Positions 1-7,792 of a DNA stretch of 64,000 nucleotides are shown here, one piece after another. The stretch comes from Syntrophaceae bacterium. GTDB lineage: Bacteria > Desulfobacterota > Syntrophia > Syntrophales > Smithellaceae. The stretch is taken from NCBI GenBank assembly GCA_018436925.1, contig JAHDKI010000011.1:124001-188000 (forward strand), given 5' to 3'. Positions within the stretch are counted from its first letter, which is position 1; each line of letters opens with the position of its first letter. The position numbers and the translations under genes are program-made. The notes beneath the pieces are model-generated. The model had not been told where the DNA came from, made no database searches, and worked only from the letters and a program-made list of their open reading frames with translations.

Positions 1-465
1 AAGCTCTACACCGAATGCGGCCGCTGCATCACCGGTCCTTATGGTTATCTGGTTTCGAAGGTGCTGCACATTAAAGACACCTATAAGCAATTTGCGGGAC
101 TCGACGCCTGCATGGCCAATTTAATGCGGCCCGCCCTGTATGGCGCCTATCATCATATCACCGTGATGGGCAAAGAAAAGGCGCCGCACAACGTTATGTA
201 TGACGTAACCGGCTCGCTTTGTGAAAACAACGATAAATTCGCCATCGACCGCATGCTGCCGCGCCTGGAACCAGGTGATATCTTAGTGATTCATGACGCG
301 GGGGCGCACGGTTATGCGATGGGCTTCAACTACAACGGGAAGCTGCGCTCCGCCGAACTGCTCCTGCGGAAAGACGGCTCGGTTTTGCCGATTCGACGAG
401 CTGAAACCGTCGACGATTATTTCACGACACTGGATTTCGCGGGCTTAAAGACGTTTCAGGGTTGA
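1..465 (+). CDS. Diaminopimelate decarboxylase-like protein, C-terminal part
   Basis: The reading frame is open from the first base of the window, so only the C-terminal ~154 residues are present. The fragment has the C-terminal barrel pattern of the PLP-dependent group IV decarboxylases (LysA type): an ECGR...GPYGYLV segment, an ALYGAYH segment, and GAHGYAMGFNYNGK, which corresponds to the substrate and dimer-interface Tyr region of the family. LysA decarboxylates meso-diaminopimelate to lysine in the cytoplasm. The PLP lysine lies upstream of the window, so substrate cannot be fixed; a carboxynorspermidine or other group IV decarboxylase is an alternative. A 14-bp hairpin follows the stop codon. 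Confidence 0.7.
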   Translation, partial: KLYTECGRCITGPYGYLVSKVLHIKDTYKQFAGLDACMANLMRPALYGAYHHITVMGKEKAPHNVMYDVTGSLCENNDKFAIDRMLPRLEPGDILVIHDAGAHGYAMGFNYNGKLRSAELLLRKDGSVLPIRRAETVDDYFTTLDFAGLKTFQG

Positions 466-512
466 AACCACTGTTCCTGGCGGCAAAAAGGATCGCCGGC
501 GCGTTTCTGCGC

Positions 513-549
513 AACACCTGACGGATTAATCCAAAATCCGTCAGGTGTT
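513..549 (+). terminator. Hairpin after the decarboxylase gene
   Basis: A perfect 14-bp inverted repeat (513-526 and 536-549) with a 9-nt loop lies 47 bp after the stop codon. A U-tract does not follow directly, although GCTTTTTCC lies ~12 nt later, so termination efficiency is uncertain. Confidence 0.55.
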
Positions 550-604
550 CCTCACCATCGGCTTTTTCCATTGCTTTTTCAAAAGACGGAATTATATTTG
601 GCTC

Positions 605-1117
605 ATGTCCAAAGATAAGGTGCCGTCCACGCCGGCTATACTGACACTCAAAACGAGACACGCCGATTTCTCCGTGCATCCCTACCCTTATGAAGAAAGG
701 GGAGGCACCCGGTTATCCGCCCGAAAGCTAGGCGTGGACGAGCATTGCGTCATCAAAACGCTGGTGATGGAAGACGAAACCGGGAGGCCTCTGATGATCC
801 TCATGCACGGAGACCGGGAGGTGTCCACCAAAACGCTGGCCCGCGCCCTGGGGGTGAAAACCATCCTGCCTTGCAAGCCTGAAGTCGCTCATAAGCATAC
901 AGGGTATCTGGTGGGAGGAACATCGCCTTTCGGTTTGAAAAAGGCGATACCGATCTATATGGAAAAAACGATCGCGGATCTTCCGACAATTTATATCAAC
1001 GCCGGTGCGCGCGGTTTGCTCGCCGCCATGCATCCGCATGAGCTTGTGCGGATTCTTGAACCGGTTTTAGTCAGCGTTGCGATAGAAATTTGCCTTTTGC
1101 GCAAAAACAAGTCATAA
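605..1117 (+). CDS. ybaK: YbaK/EbsC-type aminoacyl-tRNA deacylase
   Basis: A 170-residue protein of the YbaK/ProX family, which hydrolyses mischarged tRNAs such as Cys-tRNA(Pro) in trans. Family-typical segments are visible: a VIKTLVM strand, the LARALGVKT stretch, and a GYLVGGTSPFG loop, which matches the GGxSPxG motif of the substrate pocket. The later INAGARG matches the conserved INAGxRG segment. I chose the ATG at 605 because residues before it are unlike the family; an in-frame start 60 bp upstream exists. The next gene begins 25 bp downstream, so the two may be co-transcribed. The C-terminal tail is slightly longer than usual. Confidence 0.82.
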   Translation: MSKDKVPSTPAILTLKTRHADFSVHPYPYEERGGTRLSARKLGVDEHCVIKTLVMEDETGRPLMILMHGDREVSTKTLARALGVKTILPCKPEVAHKHTGYLVGGTSPFGLKKAIPIYMEKTIADLPTIYINAGARGLLAAMHPHELVRILEPVLVSVAIEICLLRKNKS

Positions 1118-1142
1118 TGCCGGCACGATTGAGGAATGAAAC

Positions 1143-1700
1143 ATGACCGAATTTGTGATCATCCGCTGTCTGACTTGCGGAACAAAGAACCGAATTCCGA
1201 AACAGAGGTTTTCCGGCCGACCGACCTGCGGCAAATGCCACGCCCCCTTGGACGATCTGATTATCCGCTGCCTGAAATGCGGAACAAAAAACCGCATGCC
1301 GGAAGAGCGTCTGAATCAAAAACCGCTTTGCGGCAAATGCAAAGAACCGCTGGTCATCGCGCCCCAGAATGTCAAACCCGCTGAAATTACCGACGACTCT
1401 TTTTCCCGGGAAGTTCTGGCTTCGGAAACCTCCGTCCTGGTGGATTGCTGGGCGCCCTGGTGCGGCCCGTGCAAGTCTCTTTCCCCGATCATTGACGAGC
1501 TCGCCGTCGATTACGCCAACGGCGTTAAAGTCGCCAAACTCAACGTGGATGAGAACCCTCGCACCGCCTCGCAATACGGTATTCGCAGCATTCCCACCCT
1601 GCTTTTCTTCCGAGAAGGAAAGCTTGTGGAACGTCTGGTCGGCGCGTTGCCAAAACAGGAAATCGAAAAACATCTGCTGGCAATTATCAATACAAACTAG
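1143..1700 (+). CDS. Thioredoxin with two N-terminal zinc ribbons
   Basis: A 185-residue cytoplasmic thioredoxin. The active site WCGPC is at residues 106-110, and the cis-Pro region IRSIPTLLFF follows as in Trx. TrxC-type (Trx2) proteins carry one N-terminal zinc ribbon; here two near-copies occur, with CxxC pairs at C9/C12 + C29/C32 and C43/C46 + C63/C66, each starting IIRCLxCGTKNR. The protein should reduce disulfides, and the ribbons may bind Zn and tune redox behaviour as in Trx2. GAGGAAT precedes the ATG at 1143. It sits between ybaK and a Nudix gene on the same strand, 22 bp from the latter. The duplication within the N-terminus is the unusual feature. Confidence 0.88.
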   Translation: MTEFVIIRCLTCGTKNRIPKQRFSGRPTCGKCHAPLDDLIIRCLKCGTKNRMPEERLNQKPLCGKCKEPLVIAPQNVKPAEITDDSFSREVLASETSVLVDCWAPWCGPCKSLSPIIDELAVDYANGVKVAKLNVDENPRTASQYGIRSIPTLLFFREGKLVERLVGALPKQEIEKHLLAIINTN

Positions 1701-1722
1701 CAAGAACGGACCTCTCATATTC

Positions 1723-2271
1723 ATGGAGCACAAGAAAAAAGCCTACAGCTGCAAAATTTTCACCGTCTGGGAAGAAGAGGTTCAATTCGCCTCGGGGGCG
1801 AAAGCAAAACAAAGCTGGATTGAGCACAAACCGACCGTCGCAATTGTCGCCGTTAATGAAAACAAAGAACTGCTGATGATCCGACAGTTCCGGCTTCCCA
1901 CCGGCGGCGACTTTCTGGAAATTCCCGCCGGATCTTTTGATGACGATGGAGAATCTCCGGTCGACTGCGCGCAACGGGAACTTGCGGAAGAAACCGGTTT
2001 CCGCGCCGGACGGCTCACCGAACTTTTCGCCGGCTATCTGCTGCCCGGCTATTGCAACGAGTATATGTATTTTTTTCTGGCTGAAGATCTGGTCTATGAT
2101 CCGCTCATCCCCGATGAAGATGAGTTTATTGACGTCATTCCCCTGACTTTTGACCGGGTGTTTGAAATGGTCCGAGCAGGAGACATTCCCGATGCAAAGA
2201 CGGCGCTGGGGCTTCTTTTGGCTGAACGCTACTTGAACAACAAAACAAATTTTTCAAAGACATCTTTGTGA
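1723..2271 (+). CDS. Nudix hydrolase, ADP-ribose pyrophosphatase type
   Basis: A 182-residue Nudix protein. The Nudix box is visible as GSFDDDGE followed seven residues later by RELAEETGF, giving the REUxEExGU core; the first part is one residue longer than the standard Gx5E. The IEHKPTVAIVAV and LLMIRQFRLP strands before it, and LPGYCNEYMYFFLAEDL after it, resemble ADP-ribose pyrophosphatases. It probably cleaves ADP-ribose or a related nucleoside diphosphate derivative. The ATG at 1723 follows the thioredoxin stop by 22 bp; a longer frame upstream overlaps thioredoxin and is not credible. The 3' end overlaps the convergent HD-GYP gene by 43 bp. Confidence 0.82.
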   Translation: MEHKKKAYSCKIFTVWEEEVQFASGAKAKQSWIEHKPTVAIVAVNENKELLMIRQFRLPTGGDFLEIPAGSFDDDGESPVDCAQRELAEETGFRAGRLTELFAGYLLPGYCNEYMYFFLAEDLVYDPLIPDEDEFIDVIPLTFDRVFEMVRAGDIPDAKTALGLLLAERYLNNKTNFSKTSL

Positions 2272-3200
2272 AAGTGATCCAGCATTTCTTCCTTCATCAG
2301 TTTTAATGCGCCAAATGGCGACAATTGCGCCTTGTAGGGACGTTTGGAGACCAGGGCGTCGAAAACATCCGCGACGGAACAGATGCGTCCATAAATGTGG
2401 ATATCCTCTCCCCGCAGTTTGCGGGGGTATCCGCCACCATTGTGACGTTCGTGATGCTGCAGGACGATCAATCGGCTTTCAATGCTGATTTGTTTGGTTT
2501 CTTGGAGAATCTTGAACCCCATGCTGGGGTGCTTGCGCATGATGTCCATTTCCTCATCGGTGAGTTTGCCGGGCTTTTTGATGATGGCTTCGTCAATATT
2601 CACTTTCCCCAGATCATGAAGAAAAAAGCCCGCGCCGAGCGCATGCATGTCATGCCGCTCCCCTTTTCTGAGCAGAACCTTTGACAAGGACAATCCCAAA
2701 ACGCCGACATTGACGGAATGAATATACGTATCGTAGTCGTAAGACGTTAATTTCAGCAAATGACTGTTCGTAGCGTCATCGGTGAGAATCAGATCAACGA
2801 CATTCACCACGCCTTGCTTGAAATCGGAAATTCTTTCCGCACTGGGATTTTTCCACAGACTTCGAAGCATATCCACCGAGTGCAGTTGCACGGCCTGGGC
2901 CTTATCCTCCGGAGACGCCTCCTTATCGGTCAGGATTTCTTTGAGCCGATCGGCTGTTTCTTTCAAATCCTCGCCAAAATTTTTTTCAGGCTGATCAATC
3001 TCTTTTTTGATCTGATCAGCCTGAATCCCCTTGGCATCATTAATTGCAACTTCCCGGATGCCGTGATCGATCAGCTTCTGAATTTGTTTTTTAGACGTAA
3101 TTGTAAAGCTGTTGCGTAAAAAAGGATGGGCGTGCCAGGCTCGCGGCAATTCCACAAACATGCCGATTTTAAGGTGTTCTATAGGAATGGTTTTCTTCAT
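2229..3200 (-). CDS. HD-GYP domain protein, c-di-GMP phosphodiesterase type
   Basis: A 323-residue cytoplasmic protein. Residues ~1-100 match the N-terminal domain often found ahead of HD-GYP (DUF3391-like, starting IPIEHLKIGMFV). The HD-GYP domain occupies the C-terminal half: HDLGK with HD at 195-196, KHPSMG, and HHERHNGGGYP at 249-259. The canonical signature is HHExxDGxGYP, so Asp is replaced by Asn in the outer shell; the metal-ligand His residues remain. Likely role: hydrolysis of cyclic di-GMP. AAAGG precedes the ATG at 3200. It is the last gene of a minus-strand group after a GGDEF-like protein and a lipoprotein. Confidence 0.85.
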   Translation of the reverse strand: MKKTIPIEHLKIGMFVELPRAWHAHPFLRNSFTITSKKQIQKLIDHGIREVAINDAKGIQADQIKKEIDQPEKNFGEDLKETADRLKEILTDKEASPEDKAQAVQLHSVDMLRSLWKNPSAERISDFKQGVVNVVDLILTDDATNSHLLKLTSYDYDTYIHSVNVGVLGLSLSKVLLRKGERHDMHALGAGFFLHDLGKVNIDEAIIKKPGKLTDEEMDIMRKHPSMGFKILQETKQISIESRLIVLQHHERHNGGGYPRKLRGEDIHIYGRICSVADVFDALVSKRPYKAQLSPFGALKLMKEEMLDHFHKDVFEKFVLLFK

Positions 3201-3293
3201 CGACCTTTGCAAGCGCGTTTTGAACAAGGATCCGGATCATCGACGCGTCATTGTTGGCATTGCTCCGCTTCCACGCCGCCCATCCCGGAGCTT

Positions 3294-3818
3294 TTATCGC
3301 AGCATCTTTTCGCGCTTTTCCAGCTGCAATTCCAGATTTTTCAATTCATGCAGATCCATCTGCAATTTTTCGTTTTCCTGTTTGAGTCTGACGATGTCCG
3401 CAGCGCATTTTTCCTCCTGCGCCCTGAACTGCTCCTTTATGGCGGCAAGTTCCCGCATCGCCTTTTCCTCAACCGCTTTGGACTGCTTCTGTTCTTTTTG
3501 AAGCCGCGCATCAAGACGCGAGCGTTCTGAAATCAGATCGATGATAACTTGTGCGGACTCCGCCCACCGGCTCTGGGGATGTTCTTTCAAAAGCCTTTCC
3601 AAAACGGCCTTTGCCGCATCGTAGCGGGGAGGCTCGTGGTCCTTGGACAGTTCCGCCAAAGCCTGGCTGTAAAGCTCCTTGTCGGACGGACCGTTGGCAA
3701 AAAGCCGTCCATTGGCTGGACCCGACGATGCCGACCCTTCCGGCGTTTCTTTGATCCCTGCGCACGCCGACAGACCTATCAAAAACATCAACCAACAGAC
3801 CGCAATTTTATAATGCAT
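3294..3818 (-). CDS. Coiled-coil lipoprotein
   Basis: A 174-residue protein with a lipoprotein signal: hydrophobic segment 5-16 and lipobox LSAC with Cys19, so it is expected to be membrane-anchored. Residues ~47-95 resemble a single TPR/YbgF-like hairpin (LERLLKEHPQSRWAESAQ), and residues ~95-174 form a long charged coiled coil. It overlaps the end of the upstream GGDEF-like gene by 11 bp, implying translational coupling, and HD-GYP follows 93 bp later. No enzymatic function is visible; a structural or signalling-scaffold role with its neighbours is possible. Confidence 0.7.
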   Translation of the reverse strand: MHYKIAVCWLMFLIGLSACAGIKETPEGSASSGPANGRLFANGPSDKELYSQALAELSKDHEPPRYDAAKAVLERLLKEHPQSRWAESAQVIIDLISERSRLDARLQKEQKQSKAVEEKAMRELAAIKEQFRAQEEKCAADIVRLKQENEKLQMDLHELKNLELQLEKREKMLR

Positions 3819-5196
3819 CTTCCAAATCCAGTGTCTTTTGTTCCGCGTTCGACATTGCCAGTCGATGGTTTACGACATCATCCTCTGTGACATAATTGCT
3901 CCCCGGCAGCGTCTTGGCGTACTCCTTGAGTTCCGCGACGGCTCTTCCCATGGTCAAAGCATCGGCAAAACGGGTCCCATCATCGACAACCAAAGCGGCT
4001 GTCACCGTCACCAAAGGAAATTCCCGAATGATTCCATGCCGATCCCGACCTATAAAATACCCGTTTGCCGCGTCTTGATCGCTGTAGAATCGGCGGATAC
4101 GATTCTGAAAATCCGCCACAAGTTTCCGGCAGACCGATTCAACCTCGAAGGGATCTCCAATCAGCACATAGTCGTCGCCGCCGATGTGACCCAGAAAGAG
4201 GCCTGTTGCCGGATTTTCATGGATATACCCGCTGAGCACGGCCGCCACTTCCTTGATGACCTCGCTGCCCCATGCGTACCCATATTTATCGGCAAAAGGT
4301 TTGAAATTATCAAGATCCACCTGGCACAACGCGAACTTTTTTTTCTGCCCTAAAAGGTAATTGATCCGGTTTTCAATGGCCAGATTGCCTGGCAGACCGG
4401 TTAGCGGACTGGCATCCAGGTGCAGGGCCTCAAGCTCTCGAAGCCTCTGCGTCATGTGGGCAAAGGATTTAGCCAGCGCGCCGATTTCATCGTCCCGTCT
4501 GGCTTCTATGCGGTGATCCAGTCGCCCGTCGGCAATCATCGCCGTCGCTTGTTGAAGCTGTTTGATCGGTTTGGAGATGCTGCGGGTAATCAACAAAGCC
4601 AAAACAATCCCTAAAAGAAGACTGGAAAGCCCCAATCCCAGCGTCAGATTAACGGCCGTCCGGCCCTGGCCGGCCACCAAATTCATCTGTTCATTAATTT
4701 CCTTGTCCGTTGTCGCCTGAATGGCCCGCAACAATTTGGCGATGGCCTCGATGGATTGCCGGCTTGCCGTATCGGAAAGCTCTCTGGCTTCCGCGTCACG
4801 CCCGTCCCGGATCAGGCGCCCTTCCTCGTTAAACAGGTCTTTGAGGCGCTTGTGAAATTGGTCAATTTCATCAATCGCCTGGGCGGTTGTATCCGTCACG
4901 GGAAGACGGCGAACCTTCTCGAGAGCGGCCTGAAACTCTCCGGATCGCTGGTTGAAAATATCTTCGAGAACCGGATCCTTGAGAATCAAAAACCGCCGTT
5001 CGGCGCTTTCCTGAGCCACCAGGGCATCGGCCAGCTTTTTGGACTGTTCCAAAAGAACAAACCGGTGCGCGGTAATATCATAGGCGACCTGATAAAGTTT
5101 TTGTAAATTGAAAAGAGCATAAGCGCCCGCCGTGACGGTCAAAAGGGCCATAAAAAGGTAACCCAGTAATAGTTTTCGGCTGATGGTAAGCTTCAT
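3808..5196 (-). CDS. Membrane sensor with HAMP and degenerate GGDEF domain
   Basis: A 462-residue inner-membrane protein. A transmembrane segment at ~8-30, a periplasmic helical sensor region (four-helix-bundle MCP type) to ~180, a second membrane segment at ~183-204, a HAMP domain (~205-257, SISKPIKQL...DDEIGALAKSF), then a GGDEF-fold domain (VDLDNFKPFADKYG). The signature is GGDDY at 339-343 instead of GG[DE]EF, so diguanylate cyclase activity is uncertain: the metal-binding Glu is Asp and Phe is Tyr. It may instead bind GTP or act as an allosteric partner. First gene of a leftward group with the lipoprotein and the HD-GYP protein. Confidence 0.82.
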   Translation of the reverse strand: MKLTISRKLLLGYLFMALLTVTAGAYALFNLQKLYQVAYDITAHRFVLLEQSKKLADALVAQESAERRFLILKDPVLEDIFNQRSGEFQAALEKVRRLPVTDTTAQAIDEIDQFHKRLKDLFNEEGRLIRDGRDAEARELSDTASRQSIEAIAKLLRAIQATTDKEINEQMNLVAGQGRTAVNLTLGLGLSSLLLGIVLALLITRSISKPIKQLQQATAMIADGRLDHRIEARRDDEIGALAKSFAHMTQRLRELEALHLDASPLTGLPGNLAIENRINYLLGQKKKFALCQVDLDNFKPFADKYGYAWGSEVIKEVAAVLSGYIHENPATGLFLGHIGGDDYVLIGDPFEVESVCRKLVADFQNRIRRFYSDQDAANGYFIGRDRHGIIREFPLVTVTAALVVDDGTRFADALTMGRAVAELKEYAKTLPGSNYVTEDDVVNHRLAMSNAEQKTLDLEDAL

Positions 5197-5333
5197 TGGG
5201 CGCTGTCCGAATCATTCCGATGGCGCATCGGAACCGCATTAATATATCGTGAAGTAGCACAACGCTCAAAAGGCGTAAAGAACAAACTGTTTAAAAATAT
5301 CAACTTTCTTGCGCCTTTGCCCAGGAAAGGGTC

Positions 5334-5362
5334 TTGCCTCCGGCATAAAGTTTTGTTAGACT
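5334..5362 (+). promoter_or_regulatory. Candidate sigma70 promoter for paaK
   Basis: TTGCCT, 17-nt spacer, TAGACT (4/6 matches in each box), ending 103 bp before the paaK start. It lies in the 269-bp divergent gap between the GGDEF-like gene and paaK. Confidence 0.35.
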
Positions 5363-5465
5363 TCGTCACAACCTCATAGGACATGGATGACCTAATACCA
5401 ACCGCGTCCCGTTGAGGAAAGAGCGCTCTTTTGAAGCACTCCTCTTGAGGAAGGAAAAGGCCGAT

Positions 5466-6764
5466 ATGATCTATAATGAAGAATTTGAAACCCTGCCCAG
5501 GGAAGCCCTGCGCGCTTTGCAATTCAAAAGGCTCGAGCGGATTCTTCAGCGCGTCTATCACACTGTCGGGTTTTACAAGAAATCCTTCGAGCGGGCCGGC
5601 GTTTCCGCCGAATCCATCCGCAGCCTGGATGATCTTAAGCGGCTGCCCTTTACAACCCGTCAAGATCTTCGGAATAATTATCCCTTCGGATTGTTTGCCG
5701 TACCCATGAGCAATATCGTTCGCCTTCACGCCTCCACGGGAACTTCCGGCCGTTCGTCCGTTTTCGGATACACATCCCGAGACATCGACATCTGGACGGA
5801 ACTGGCTGCAAGGTCTTTAGTTGCGGCGGGTCTGACCAAAAACGACATCATCCACAACGCCTTCAGTTACGGCCTGCTGCCCGGCGGTCTCGGCATGCAC
5901 TACGGCGCGGAAAAAATCGGCGCCAGCGTCATTCCCATGTCCGACGGCAACACCAAAAGACAGGTCATGTTGTTGCAGGATTTCGGTCCGACCGCGCTTT
6001 GCTGTACGCCATCTTACGCACTGCATCTTGCCGAAACAGGCAACGCGTTGGGCATGGATATGAAGTCCCTGAACCTTCGGGTCGGACTTTTCGGCGCGGA
6101 ACTCTGGAGCGATAACACCCGCCAGGCCATAGAAACCGCTCTTGATATCAAGGCCCTCAATGTTTTCGGTCTGTCAGAAATCATGGGGCCGGGCATTGCC
6201 GCCGAATGTCTGGAAGGCCGCCGGGGCATGCACATCTTTGAAGATCACTTTCTTGTGGAAACCATCAACCCGGAAACAGGAGTGGTTCTTCCGGAAGGCG
6301 AAGAAGGCGAGCTGGTCCTCACCAGCCTCACTAAAGAGGCCTTTCCCCTGATTCGTTACCGGACGGGCGATATTTCCCGCCTGATTCCCGATCCCTGCCG
6401 CTGCGGCCGCACCCATATCCGGATGGAACGGGTGCTCAAACGCAGCGACGATATGCTGACGATCCGGGGCATCAATATCTTCCCGGCGCAGGTAGAGGCA
6501 ATTCTCCAGGATATTGACGGCGCTGAACCGGATTACCAGCTGATTATCGACAAAGAAGGAGCTCTCGACGCCGTCGAGCTTAAAGTGGAGGTCGGAGACA
6601 AGTATTTCGCTGAAGCTGGCGGCGTGAAGGAACTCCAGGCCATTGAAAAACGCATCATCAAGGATATGAAAGATTACCTGAGCATTTCTCCACGAGTGAA
6701 ACTTGTCGCACCCCAGACGCTTAAGGACAAAGACCGTAAAGTTATCGACAAACGCACGATTTAG
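5466..6764 (+). CDS. paaK: Phenylacetate-CoA ligase family enzyme
   Basis: A 432-residue adenylate-forming enzyme of the PaaK family. The P-loop-like motif is ASTGTSGRSSV; later segments include LFGAELWS, NVFGLSEIMGPG and RYRTGDISRL, with a CRCGRTH segment and the GINIFPAQVEAIL C-terminal domain, all standard for PaaK. It would activate phenylacetate or another aryl/organic acid to its CoA thioester with ATP. The ATG at 5466 has AGGAAGG upstream. An ACT-domain gene follows 19 bp later, a pairing that recurs in anaerobes and that may give amino-acid-responsive control. Substrate cannot be told from sequence; indoleacetate or phenylacetate from amino-acid fermentation are candidates. Confidence 0.9.
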   Translation: MIYNEEFETLPREALRALQFKRLERILQRVYHTVGFYKKSFERAGVSAESIRSLDDLKRLPFTTRQDLRNNYPFGLFAVPMSNIVRLHASTGTSGRSSVFGYTSRDIDIWTELAARSLVAAGLTKNDIIHNAFSYGLLPGGLGMHYGAEKIGASVIPMSDGNTKRQVMLLQDFGPTALCCTPSYALHLAETGNALGMDMKSLNLRVGLFGAELWSDNTRQAIETALDIKALNVFGLSEIMGPGIAAECLEGRRGMHIFEDHFLVETINPETGVVLPEGEEGELVLTSLTKEAFPLIRYRTGDISRLIPDPCRCGRTHIRMERVLKRSDDMLTIRGINIFPAQVEAILQDIDGAEPDYQLIIDKEGALDAVELKVEVGDKYFAEAGGVKELQAIEKRIIKDMKDYLSISPRVKLVAPQTLKDKDRKVIDKRTI

Positions 6765-6783
6765 AACAGGGAGGACTCCATAG

Positions 6784-7215
6784 ATGAAGGTCGAACAAAT
6801 CTCCGTATTTCTGGAAAATAAACCGGGATCTCTTGAACACGCCACGCGCGTTTTAAAAGAAAATCAAATCAATATCCGGACCTTGTCGCTTGCGGAAACG
6901 TCGGATTTCGGCATTTTGCGCCTGATCGTCAACGATGTGGAAAAAACCAATCAGGTTCTCAAAGAAGCAGGATTCCGGGTCAGTAAAACCATTGTCGTCG
7001 CTGTTGAGGTGCCGGATCAGCCGGGCGGCTTGCACGCCATCATGGCGGTGCTGAATCAGGAAGGCATCAATGTGGAGTATTTGTACGCCTTCGTCGAAAA
7101 AAGCGGTCAGAACGCCGTCATTATTTTCCGCTTCGACAATCCGGAGAAAGCCATTGAGGTTCTTTTGAAACACAACTTCACGGTCGTGCCGGGCGCCAAA
7201 CTCTACCAGTTCTAA
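6784..7215 (+). CDS. Tandem ACT-domain protein
   Basis: A 143-residue protein built of two ACT domains: residues 1-~65 ([18 protein letters not shown] start) and ~70-143 ([20 protein letters not shown]). Each begins with the beta strand and xxNxPGxL/xxDxPGGL loop of amino-acid-binding ACT domains. It probably binds an amino acid and regulates, or works beside, the upstream CoA ligase. A clear AGGGAGG ribosome site precedes the ATG. No catalytic domain is present. Confidence 0.85.
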   Translation: MKVEQISVFLENKPGSLEHATRVLKENQINIRTLSLAETSDFGILRLIVNDVEKTNQVLKEAGFRVSKTIVVAVEVPDQPGGLHAIMAVLNQEGINVEYLYAFVEKSGQNAVIIFRFDNPEKAIEVLLKHNFTVVPGAKLYQF

Positions 7216-7365
7216 AAAAAGCGGCGACCCTCCCGGCTCATCTGCCCCCCGGGTCATGTGATGTTTGATGGACCGTTTTGAACAGGATATGCTTTGAGGT
7301 CGAAACAGCAGGCCGCAGCCCCCGGATTGGCTGACGCAGTCCTTGTGGCGCTTGTTCGCCGGGGG

Positions 7366-7698
7366 TTAATCATCGCCGGCTTCTCTGTGCAGAGGAGCGC
7401 CGCATTCCTTACACTTGCCGTCGGGGCCGATCACGCCGATGCAGGCTTCATCGCTGCATAAAATTCTTTTTTCCCAATCCTCATCCGTATCTTGCAGGCC
7501 CGTTTCTGCGGCCATGTCGCCACCGGAAACGGCCGGCGTCTCCGCTTCCCGGCCATGGCCCTCCGGCAAGACGCCTTCAAAAACTTTGCCGCATTCCTTG
7601 CATTTGCCATCGGGGCCGATCACGCCGATGCAGGCCTCATCACTGCATAAAACCCGTTGATCCCAGTCGATCGTCTCGTCAAAAATGATTTCCGTCAT
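7366..7698 (-). CDS. Small protein with duplicated CxxxxC...CxxC zinc motif
   Basis: A 110-residue acidic protein with two nearly identical units at ~18-36 and ~80-99, each reading LCSDEACIGVIGPDGKCKEC. The pattern C-x4-C-x10-C-x2-C resembles a compact metal site, so it probably binds Zn or Fe. Linker residues ~38-75 are low complexity and acidic. The function is unknown. The gene stands alone between paaK/ACT and rtcB. The DNA of the two units is a 62-nt direct repeat with 5 differences, so the duplication is recent or maintained. Confidence 0.7.
   Translation of the reverse strand: MTEIIFDETIDWDQRVLCSDEACIGVIGPDGKCKECGKVFEGVLPEGHGREAETPAVSGGDMAAETGLQDTDEDWEKRILCSDEACIGVIGPDGKCKECGAPLHREAGDD
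7402..7463. repeat. 62-nt direct repeat, copy 1 (copy 2 at 7591-7652)
   Basis: Positions 7402-7463 and 7591-7652 match at 57 of 62 bases. Four of the differences are silent-type changes in the zinc-motif units of the minus-strand gene, indicating an internal duplication. Confidence 0.9.
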
Positions 7699-7792
7699 GC
7701 CCTACTCCACCCTCGATATGTTGTCTTCATATGACGGTCCGGCGGAAAAGTCAAATCGAACCGGCGGCTTTGAGTGTTCCTTTCCTTATTTA

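Noticed and set aside
1369..1722. Nudix frame open far upstream of 1723
   Set aside because: It overlaps the thioredoxin gene in another frame and lacks Nudix-family sequence; the ATG at 1723 is between the genes.
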